DNA of 64,000 nt, taken from positions 62,001 to 126,000 of the forward strand of contig CAMYOL010000026.1 of the NCBI GenBank assembly GCA_947260005.1, written 5' to 3'. Positions 57,347 through 64,000 of the stretch are shown in pieces. A program made the translations under genes and the position numbers. Under the pieces are notes generated by a model that was not told the origin of the DNA, ran no database searches, and saw only the letters and a program-made list of their open reading frames with translations. This DNA comes from an uncultured Ectothiorhodospiraceae bacterium (GTDB lineage: Bacteria; Pseudomonadota; Gammaproteobacteria; UBA6429; Thiohalophilaceae). Each line of letters opens with the position of its first letter. Position 1 is the stretch's first letter.

Positions 57347-57444
57347 ATTGGTCGGGACGAGAGTTCGCTTCGGTCTCCTGTCCTCACGCGAAATTTGTAC
57401 GTGGCCCAGGCCAGCTTCTCGACTTCCAGTCTCACCTTCGGCAT
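57347..57444 (+). repeat. Dispersed GC-rich repeat, copy B
   Basis: Matches copy A at 46442-46540 over its whole length, in the same orientation. Differences are concentrated in the first 40 bases. In reverse complement copy B has no in-frame stop across the core (VRLEVEKLAWATYKFRVRTG), unlike copy A. Confidence 0.8.
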
Positions 57445-57493
57445 CTAAGACACATCACCATATAGATAGACCGGGGCAATTTCCCCCAGTAGC

Positions 57494-57527
57494 GGCTAGC
57501 CTCTCGATCCCTGGTCTCATCTTTTCC
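57494..57527 (+). repeat. Diverged partial copy of the dispersed repeat (copy C)
   Basis: A 34-base segment starting GGCTAGCCTCTCGATCCC aligns without gaps to the 3' part of copies A and B (25 of 34 identical). All nine differences are transitions. It lies 50 bases after copy B. Confidence 0.5.
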
Positions 57528-58209
57528 CTGCGCTCGCGCCGCATTTGTACATCCATACACATCATCGCAAGCATCGAAACCCCTGAATGTTATAAATAAG
57601 ATTTTCTATCATATGAAGAAAAAAATGATACACAAGAGGCCGTTCAATTTCCTGATGCGCGTGCACTGCCGCAAGGCCGGTTATTTGATTAGGGAAAATA
57701 CAATAGATAAGTACAGGGAGGTTGATGAAAATAAAGGGCAAGGAGGGGGATCAGCCTGTGTGTCCGGCGGGATGAGAAAGAGCCGAAATAGGGTGGCAAT
57801 TCAGGCGGTTTGGTCGATCCGAGGAGCGAAATATGATTTATTGAGGGGGGGGGATGGATTCAGATCAGCGGGCTGGCCTTTTAGTCAAAAAGGGTCTTTC
57901 TACTTCTTAAACTCGTCCTGATTATTGGTTGACCACTAAATTTGAGAAGCGTGGCCTGCGGCTTGGGCGTGGAGTCTGGGACTTATTGTTAAAAATAAAC
58001 TAAACAACTGAATATATTCATGCCGGGCTAATTTGAACTTTATTTATCTCGCGTCGTCACAAGAATCCAGGATCAGCGTTTAGGCTATGGACAAAACCAA
58101 GTACTGAAATACCATACAATTTAAACCTATACCTTTTAAAACCTATAGCCCAGAACATTGATATTTTATAAACTACCCGAATATTTTAAAAAACAAGAAT
58201 TTAAGTCTT

Positions 58210-59172
58210 ATGCCACATCAACAACAATTACTAAATTTAAAACATTATGTCGAACAACATATTATCGGTCAGCCACAATTGGTAGATCGTTTATTAATTG
58301 CCCTGCTTGCTGATGGCCATCTATTGGTCGAAGGGGCGCCGGGTCTGGCCAAGACCAGAGCCATTAAAACTCTGAGTGAGGGTGTGGAAGGTGATTTTCA
58401 TCGCGTCCAGTTTACCCCTGACTTACTCCCCTCGGATTTAACCGGTACGGAAATTTATCGACCTCAGGATGGTAGCTTTGTTTTTCAGAAAGGCCCATTG
58501 TTTCATAACCTGGTATTAGCCGATGAAATTAACCGTGCTCCTGCTAAAGTGCAATCGGCGTTGTTGGAAGCGATGGCAGAACGTCAAATTACTGTGGGTT
58601 CAGTAACTTACCCACTTCCCAAATTATTTCTAGTCATGGCCACACAAAATCCGATCGAACAAGAGGGCACCTATCCTTTACCAGAAGCACAACTTGATAG
58701 ATTTTTAATGCAAGTAAATATTAATTATCCAGATTCAAGTGCAGAAAAATCTATTTTACAATTGGCCCGCGGCGAGGCCCATCAGAGTCAAACTGTGGTA
58801 CCGGTTGAACCTGTTAGTGAGGAAAGCCTGTTTGCCGCACGTGAGGAAGTACTCGATATTCACATGGCTGAAAATATCGAAAACTATTTACTCGAAATTG
58901 TTTTAGCGACCCGACAGGCTGAGAAATACAGTCAGGATCTTGCTAGCTGGATACTATACGGTGCCAGCCCACGTGCCTCGATTTCACTTGATCGATGTGC
59001 CAGGGCGCATGCATGGTTAGCGGGGCGTGATTTTGTTGGTCCGGAAGATATTCAGACCATGGCCTTTGACGTGTTACGTCACAGGGTCATCATGAGTTAT
59101 GAAGCGGAAGCCGATGGCATTACCCCCGAACGTTTTATCGCAGAGTTAATTCAAGCTATCGCCGTTCCCTGA
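58210..59172 (+). CDS. MoxR-family AAA+ ATPase
   Basis: This 320-residue AAA+ chaperone has Walker A in GAPGLAKTRA (about residue 43), Walker B in LVLADEINRAPAK (about 107), sensor 1 in MATQNPIEQEGTYPLPEAQLDRF and the C-terminal lid. MoxR proteins work with VWA-domain partners to mature or insert metal-containing or membrane complexes. Five such partner genes follow at once, which makes this the first gene of a Bat-type operon. Confidence 0.94.
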   Translation: MPHQQQLLNLKHYVEQHIIGQPQLVDRLLIALLADGHLLVEGAPGLAKTRAIKTLSEGVEGDFHRVQFTPDLLPSDLTGTEIYRPQDGSFVFQKGPLFHNLVLADEINRAPAKVQSALLEAMAERQITVGSVTYPLPKLFLVMATQNPIEQEGTYPLPEAQLDRFLMQVNINYPDSSAEKSILQLARGEAHQSQTVVPVEPVSEESLFAAREEVLDIHMAENIENYLLEIVLATRQAEKYSQDLASWILYGASPRASISLDRCARAHAWLAGRDFVGPEDIQTMAFDVLRHRVIMSYEAEADGITPERFIAELIQAIAVP

Positions 59173-59176
59173 CACC

Positions 59177-60145
59177 ATGTTTTTCAATCGTAGTAAACCC
59201 GCTTCCCCTAATCAGTCAGATCAGTCGGCGCCATCAGAGCCAGCGACCGAAGGTATAAACGGACTCACATATATCGATCAGACGTCGATGATTCGTATGC
59301 GGTTGTCGGCGAGTAAATTAAAATTACACAGTCGAAAAATATACGCGCAGCAAAGTGGTTATCGGTTATCGTCTTTCCGGGGGCGTGGTATGGAATTTGA
59401 TGAGTCCAGGATCTACCAACCCGGTGATGACATCCGTAGTATGGACTGGAAGGTGATGGCGCGTACGGGATCCGCGCATACGAAAATATTTCGTGAAGAA
59501 CGCGAACGACCAGTCCTACTCTGGGTCGATTATCGTGAACCAATGTTTTTTGCTACCCATGGTGTGTTTAAATCGGTTATCGCAAGTCGTGCCGCTGCGG
59601 CCCTGGCCTGGGCCAGTAACCAACAGGGAGACAAACTCGGTGGCCTGATTTTTTCCGACTATCAACATGCTGAAGTAAGACCAAAGCGTGGTAAAACCAG
59701 CGTCTTACATTTTATTAAAAAACTTCATGAAGCTCAGCATGTTAAGCAAAACGAAGAAATGTTAGTTGATGCCGAACAGGCTTTATCCCGTTTACGCCGT
59801 GTAACGCGTCCAGGCAGCCTGATATTTCTTATTAGTGATTTCCGAGCGCTGGGAGAAAAGGCTGAATCCCATATTACGCAACTGTCACAGCATAATGATG
59901 TGGTGATGTTATTTATCTATGACGAGCTGGAAAAAACATTACCCCCTGATGGCCAGTACCTCGTGCAACATGGTAACTCAAACTTGTTATTTAGCAGCAG
60001 CGAACTAAGGCGCTCGGAGTATCAGGATCTTTTCAAACAACGTTTTGATACTCTACAACGTTTTGCGTACAAACATCGAATCAATTTGATTAGTTGCAGT
60101 ACGCAACAAGACCCGCTGACGATTTTACAGCGTAGCTTTGGGTAA
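59177..60145 (+). CDS. DUF58 protein of the MoxR/Bat operon
   Basis: This 322-residue protein has the DUF58 signature near residue 70 (GRGMEFDESRIYQPGDDIRSMDWKVMART in part: GDDIRSMDW is diagnostic) and the following TKIFREERERPVLLWVD. The fold resembles a VWA domain with an incomplete metal site (ISDFRAL). It starts four bases after the MoxR gene and is always found with such ATPases. It is soluble, as there is no membrane helix. Confidence 0.92.
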   Translation: MFFNRSKPASPNQSDQSAPSEPATEGINGLTYIDQTSMIRMRLSASKLKLHSRKIYAQQSGYRLSSFRGRGMEFDESRIYQPGDDIRSMDWKVMARTGSAHTKIFREERERPVLLWVDYREPMFFATHGVFKSVIASRAAAALAWASNQQGDKLGGLIFSDYQHAEVRPKRGKTSVLHFIKKLHEAQHVKQNEEMLVDAEQALSRLRRVTRPGSLIFLISDFRALGEKAESHITQLSQHNDVVMLFIYDELEKTLPPDGQYLVQHGNSNLLFSSSELRRSEYQDLFKQRFDTLQRFAYKHRINLISCSTQQDPLTILQRSFG

Positions 60146-60160
60146 CTGGATCGGATAGCT

Positions 60161-60691
60161 ATGCAGCCAGATCAAACACACTTACCTCTACGTGACATAC
60201 ATCTACCGGATAGTGTTTCCTGGTGGCCTATTCCACCGGGTTACTGGTTAGTCTTACTTTTAATTTGTGTTTTAGTTGCTTCGATTTGGTTAATTAAACA
60301 TTGGTTGCGTAATCGACAGTTAAAAAAGTCTATTCAACATGAACTTTCTATTATTGAAGCCGAGTATTTTCAATCCAAAAACGCACAGTCCTTGATTCAG
60401 AATCTATCAATATTATTAAGGCGAGTAGGACGGGCTTACTTTCCAACGAGTGGTTGTGAATCATTAACGGGTACAGCCTGGTTAAGCTTTCTGGATAACC
60501 GTCTTGTGGGAGCCAATAAAAATAAACCTGACAGAATTAAATCCACTGATTTCCAAACAGGAGTGGGAAACGTACTGATAACGGCACCCTATACCAGACA
60601 AGCCGATATTGATGCCGATGCAGTATTAAACTTATGTAAGCGTTGGATTCAACAGGTGAATAAAAATAATTTGTTCAGGATTCCGAAATGA
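60161..60691 (+). CDS. DUF4381 membrane protein of the MoxR/Bat operon
   Basis: This 176-residue protein has the DUF4381 pattern: a short N-terminal part with LPLRDIHLPDSVSWWPIPPGYW, a single transmembrane helix (LVLLLICVLVASIWLIK, about residues 28-46) and a helical C-terminal part (LSILLRRVGRAYFP and SLTGTAWLSFLD). It is the usual third gene between DUF58 and the VWA proteins. Its stop overlaps the next start by four bases. Confidence 0.9.
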   Translation: MQPDQTHLPLRDIHLPDSVSWWPIPPGYWLVLLLICVLVASIWLIKHWLRNRQLKKSIQHELSIIEAEYFQSKNAQSLIQNLSILLRRVGRAYFPTSGCESLTGTAWLSFLDNRLVGANKNKPDRIKSTDFQTGVGNVLITAPYTRQADIDADAVLNLCKRWIQQVNKNNLFRIPK

Positions 60692-61677
60692 TTCATTTTG
60701 ACTGGTTATGGATGTTTTTCCTGTTGCCTTTACCGATCGTGTTTCGTTGGCTTTTACCGCCGGTGGCGCGAGAAAAAGAAGCGGCGTTAAGTATTCCATT
60801 CATGGACGATTTTAAATCTTACTCAGCAAGCCAGCAAACAAAATCAGGTACGCTGATGTTAACTTTGGCCAGTCTGGCCTGGATTATTTTAATTATTGCC
60901 GCGGCGCGCCCTCAATGGTTGGGTGATGTTGTCGAAATACCTATTAGTGGACGAGATCTGATGCTGGCTGTTGACTTGTCTGGCAGTATGGAAGTCAAAG
61001 ATTTTACAATTAATGGACGTACCGTTGATCGTTTAACCGCAACCAAACATGTTGCCAAAGATTTTATAGAGCGCCGTGTAGGTGATCGTATTGGTTTGAT
61101 CTTGTTCGGGCGTAATGCCTATTTACAAACCCCCCTGACGTTTGATCGCGAAACGGTTAACACTCTGTTATCTGAATCGGTTATAGGCCTTGCCGGAAAA
61201 GAAACCGCCATTGGTGATGCGATTGGTCTGGCCATAAAACGGTTACAAACTCAGAGTGAATCGAGTCGTGTGTTAATTCTATTAACCGATGGTGCGAATA
61301 CCGCCGGTGAGATCAGCCCCTTAAAAGCCGCTGAATTGGCGGCGCAATATAATCTTAGAATATACACCATTGGTATTGGTGCAGATGAAATGGTGATTCG
61401 ATCCCTCTTCGGTTCACGTAAAGTGAACCCTTCAGCGGATTTGGATGAAAAGACACTGACTGAAATTGCGACTAAAACCGGAGGTAAGTATTTTCGTGCA
61501 CGTAATGTAAATGAATTAGATAAAATTTATCACTTGCTGGACAAGCTGGAACCCGTTGAAAAAGAAACCCAAAGTTTTCGCCCGGTAAAGGCCTTGTACT
61601 TCTGGCCTTTAGGCATCGCTTTTGGCATTGCAGGCCTAATGGGTTTAATTCGAATTTTGACACGAGGGGCGCTATGA
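60688..61677 (+). CDS. VWA-domain membrane protein (BatA-like)
   Basis: This 329-residue protein has an N-terminal membrane helix pair (about residues 5-20 and 58-75) and a von Willebrand A domain with a complete MIDAS site: DLSGSM, the Thr in DRLTATK/TPLTFD and the Asp in LTDGANTAG. A C-terminal helix (FWPLGIAFGIAGLMGLI) anchors it, so the VWA domain should lie in the periplasm. It overlaps both neighbours by four bases. It should bind partner proteins in a metal-dependent way together with the following VWA/TPR protein. Confidence 0.92.
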   Translation: MIHFDWLWMFFLLPLPIVFRWLLPPVAREKEAALSIPFMDDFKSYSASQQTKSGTLMLTLASLAWIILIIAAARPQWLGDVVEIPISGRDLMLAVDLSGSMEVKDFTINGRTVDRLTATKHVAKDFIERRVGDRIGLILFGRNAYLQTPLTFDRETVNTLLSESVIGLAGKETAIGDAIGLAIKRLQTQSESSRVLILLTDGANTAGEISPLKAAELAAQYNLRIYTIGIGADEMVIRSLFGSRKVNPSADLDEKTLTEIATKTGGKYFRARNVNELDKIYHLLDKLEPVEKETQSFRPVKALYFWPLGIAFGIAGLMGLIRILTRGAL

Positions 61678-63524
61678 ACGAATTTCACTTTATACGTCCG
61701 GAATGGTTTTATGCCTTCATTCCTTTAATTATTATTTCTGCTCTATTATTTCGGATACAGACGAAACATCGTGGCTGGCAAGCGTATTGTGATAAGAAAT
61801 TGTTACCCTATCTACTGGCAGAAAAATCAACAAAAAAATCACGTAGCGTAATATCGCTCATACTCATTGGCGGATTAATTTTAATTACGACCTTAGCGGG
61901 ACCAACATGGGAACAACGCCCCATCCCTGTTTTCAAAAAACAATCGTCGCTGGTAATTATTCTCGACTTGTCTGCTTCGATGGATTCTACTGATGTAAAA
62001 CCCAGCCGTCTAAAACGAGCGCAGCATAAAGTGCTGGATATTCTAAAGGCCCGTCAGGAGGGACAGACGGCATTGGTGGTATTTGCCGGTGAAGCGTTTA
62101 GCGTAACGCCTTTAACGGAAGATACTGAGACAATTGCCTCGCAGGTGAAAAGTTTAAACACTTCCATTATGCCTATTCAGGGAAGTAACAGCGATAGCGC
62201 TTTAAAATTAGCATTAAAGTTATTAACTCAGGCCTCACAAGTAAGCGGCGATATATTACTTGTTACCGATGGAATCAATACCGAATCCTTACGACGAGCA
62301 AAAGAAATTTCCGCAAAGGGATATAGGATTTCGGTGTTGGCCGTGGGCACGAAACAGGGTGCGCCTATACCATTAGTTGATGGTGGCTTTTTAACAGACT
62401 CATCGGGTGCCATGGTGATGCCATCAGTGAACTTTTCTTTATTGAATCAGATTGCATCTATTGGTCATGGTCAGATTCAACGTCTTAGCGCAGATGACAA
62501 AGATATTAACCGCCTGCTTGCCCATACCAAGTCGCTGGATCACGCCGATAAGTCAGATAAAACTGAACTCAATACCGATACCTGGTACGAAATGGGCCCT
62601 TATTTATTGATATTATTAATTCCCCTGGCAGCATATGGATTTCGAAAAGGTATTGTTGCGGTGTTGGTGGTATTTTTAATTCCTGTTGCGCCTCATCCTG
62701 CTCAGGCAATAGAGTGGTCGTCGTTATGGAAAAATGACAACCAGCAGGCGATTGAACATTTGCAAAACAATAATGCCAAAACGGCAGCCGAACAATTTAA
62801 CGATCCAGTTTGGAAGGCTGCAGCCTTGTATAAAAATGGGCAATATCAAAAAGCCCTGGAAATCTATAATCAACTCGACGAACTTGATACCGAAACACTA
62901 TATAATAAGGCTAATACATTAGCGAAGCTTGGTAATCTGGGTGAGGCCATAAAGACATACGATGAAGTACTAAAACAAGGTCCTAACGAGGACGCTGAAT
63001 ATAATCGTAAGCTTTTGAAACAACTGCAAGAGCAACAAAAGAATTCAGATCAAAGTCAGGATTCGTCACAACAATCTGATAAAAAGGAAAAATCAGATCA
63101 GTCTGAACAAGCTAAGTCATCACAAGAACAGCAGGAATCATCCAAATCTGAAAACTCTGACCAAACAGGACAACAGGATCAACAACAATCCCCTGAATCA
63201 GAAGAAGAGCAGAAAAATTCTCAGCAACAAGAGTCATCTGAACAATCCGATAAGGAAAATAAGTCAGCGACCCAGGAGCCGGCTGATGAAAAAGAACAAC
63301 AAAATGAAAACCAGGCTGAAGAATCTGAAGAGAAGACTAATTCACAACAGGCCGCGAGGAAAAATAATAAGGAGCTAACGAAAGAGCAAATGGAACAGTT
63401 GCAAGCTAATGAACAATGGCTTCGCCGTATTCCTGACGATCCCGGTGGATTATTAAAACGTAAATTCCACTATCAAGCCAGACAGAAACCACAATCTAAA
63501 TCCGATGGACGTGCCCAATGGTAA
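61674..63524 (+). CDS. VWA-TPR membrane protein (BatB/BatC-like fusion)
   Basis: This 616-residue protein has two N-terminal helices, a VWA domain with DLSASMDSTD, TPLTED and VTDGINTES (about 90-280), a further membrane helix pair (about 305-345), and TPR repeats (about 375-440; WKAAALYKNGQYQKALEIYN and NKANTLAKLGNLGEAIKTYD). The last 175 residues are a low-complexity tail of Gln, Ser, Glu, Asp and Lys, then a basic end (LLKRKFHYQARQKP). This matches the BatB and BatC functions joined in one chain, as is common in gammaproteobacteria. It overlaps the BatD gene by seven bases. Confidence 0.92.
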   Translation: MNEFHFIRPEWFYAFIPLIIISALLFRIQTKHRGWQAYCDKKLLPYLLAEKSTKKSRSVISLILIGGLILITTLAGPTWEQRPIPVFKKQSSLVIILDLSASMDSTDVKPSRLKRAQHKVLDILKARQEGQTALVVFAGEAFSVTPLTEDTETIASQVKSLNTSIMPIQGSNSDSALKLALKLLTQASQVSGDILLVTDGINTESLRRAKEISAKGYRISVLAVGTKQGAPIPLVDGGFLTDSSGAMVMPSVNFSLLNQIASIGHGQIQRLSADDKDINRLLAHTKSLDHADKSDKTELNTDTWYEMGPYLLILLIPLAAYGFRKGIVAVLVVFLIPVAPHPAQAIEWSSLWKNDNQQAIEHLQNNNAKTAAEQFNDPVWKAAALYKNGQYQKALEIYNQLDELDTETLYNKANTLAKLGNLGEAIKTYDEVLKQGPNEDAEYNRKLLKQLQEQQKNSDQSQDSSQQSDKKEKSDQSEQAKSSQEQQESSKSENSDQTGQQDQQQSPESEEEQKNSQQQESSEQSDKENKSATQEPADEKEQQNENQAEESEEKTNSQQAARKNNKELTKEQMEQLQANEQWLRRIPDDPGGLLKRKFHYQARQKPQSKSDGRAQW

Positions 63525-64000
63525 ATCACTTTCGATTTTTATTTATAATATTGATTACCCTCATCTACTTGTCTCCCGCCTATGCCGCTAAGATTTCGGC
63601 CTTTGTTGATCGCACAGACATTAGAGTCAATGAATCATTTACCATGACGTTTGAGTCAGATGGATCGGTTGATGATGATCCTGATTTTAAACCATTGCAA
63701 GTCTACTTTGATATATTGAATCAGAGTCAAGGTAGTAATATGACAATAATTAATGGCAAAGTCACACGAAAGTCGAGCTGGAAATTATCACTCATGGCGA
63801 AGAGGGCGGGCCAATTTACGATACCAGAGATCGAATTTGGTCGTGATCGTAGTTCTGCCATCTCGATCACGGTCGCGGCTGACACAGTTAACGCACCCAC
63901 AAAAGATTCTAACCTGATTTTAGAGGCGGAGGTTTCTAATAAATCAGTCTATGTTCAATCTCAGATCATCTATACTTTACGTTTATTTCGTGCAGTTAAT
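63518..64000 (+). CDS. batD: BatD-like protein (N-terminal part, runs off the window)
   Basis: This frame starts at ATG 63518, overlapping the upstream stop, and stays open to the right edge (161 codons). It is not in the ORF track. It has a signal peptide (FLFIILITLIYLSPAYA), then ISAFVDRTDIRVNESFTMTFESDG, the usual beginning of BatD (oxygen tolerance) proteins, and repeated beta-rich segments (FTIPEIEFGRDRS, YVQSQIIYTLRLFR). BatD is the last member of these operons and is a periplasmic protein with a C-terminal membrane helix, here outside the window. Confidence 0.9.
   Translation, partial: MVNHFRFLFIILITLIYLSPAYAAKISAFVDRTDIRVNESFTMTFESDGSVDDDPDFKPLQVYFDILNQSQGSNMTIINGKVTRKSSWKLSLMAKRAGQFTIPEIEFGRDRSSAISITVAADTVNAPTKDSNLILEAEVSNKSVYVQSQIIYTLRLFRAVN

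Larger units (their letters stand above)
56912..58209. other. Gene-poor scar with transposase fragment and repeats
   Basis: This 1.3-kb region has no intact gene. It contains a transposase remnant (56966-57060), dispersed repeat copies B (57347-57444) and C (57494-57527), and a G-run (57845-57853). The ORFs listed at 56897, 57003, 57185, 57348 and 57613 have no recognisable product apart from the transposase piece. The region separates the FadL gene from the MoxR operon promoter. Confidence 0.65.

Noticed and set aside
57613-57921. 102-residue ORF in the gene-poor region
   Set aside because: It includes a G-run and lacks a good ribosome site or any motif.

Overview
The window looks like chromosomal DNA of a free-living, environmental gammaproteobacterium of moderately low GC. 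This rests on gene families only: a bcs-type cellulose operon, a FadL-type porin, a YiaD-like OmpA lipoprotein, a PEP-CTERM protein, a five-haem cytochrome and a MoxR/Bat operon. I saw no rRNA, tRNA, CRISPR array, intact insertion sequence or phage, and I cannot name the genus.

Layout. 1-4172: a sensor-like fragment at the left edge, a PstS-like periplasmic protein, a membrane acyltransferase and a beta-helix lipoprotein. 4429-8680: a tight four-gene molybdenum hydroxylase operon (Fe-S subunit, Tat-exported Mo subunit, XdhC-like chaperone, MocA-like cofactor nucleotidyltransferase), followed by a 15-bp tandem repeat and a frameshifted metallo-beta-lactamase remnant. 9296-14822: a three-gene signalling operon (histidine kinase with two fused periplasmic binding domains, single-domain response regulator, REC-PAS-GGDEF-EAL protein). 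15047-16513: catalase. 16854-25014: a minimal cellulose operon bcsA-bcsB-bcsZ-bcsC on the minus strand; BcsA carries a c-di-GMP-binding PilZ domain, so the GGDEF/EAL protein nearby is a plausible regulator. 25438-26893: an OmpA lipoprotein and a small membrane protein.

27273-34223 is the most unusual part, an apparent lipid locus: fatty acid hydroxylase-superfamily protein, cyclopropane fatty acid synthase, a free-standing acyl carrier protein, a ketoacyl synthase, a fusion of a GNAT-like domain to a class V PLP aminotransferase, a secreted phospholipase A2-like protein and PlsY. 34336-36631 adds a zinc-ribbon membrane protein and a membrane-bound C13 (legumain/GPI8-type) peptidase. 38016-46195 holds a small PEP-CTERM protein with a cohesin-like domain, followed by a 2480-residue secreted protein whose N-terminus has a dockerin-like pair of calcium loops, suggesting a cohesin-dockerin cell-surface pair. 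46791-48611: ECF sigma factor and pentahaem cytochrome, then a receiver-domain remnant. 48970-52025: an FG-GAP/choice-of-anchor-D protein with a membrane segment embedded in its fibronectin domain, coupled to a small protein. 52200-56911: an inverted MalT/SARP-like regulator and a FadL-type porin. 56912-58209: a gene-poor scar with a transposase fragment and repeats. 58210-64000: a MoxR-DUF58-DUF4381-VWA-VWA/TPR-BatD operon that runs off the right edge.

A GC-rich dispersed repeat, with two near-identical copies of about 98 bp and two diverged partial copies, lies in intergenic regions and is not explained by any gene.
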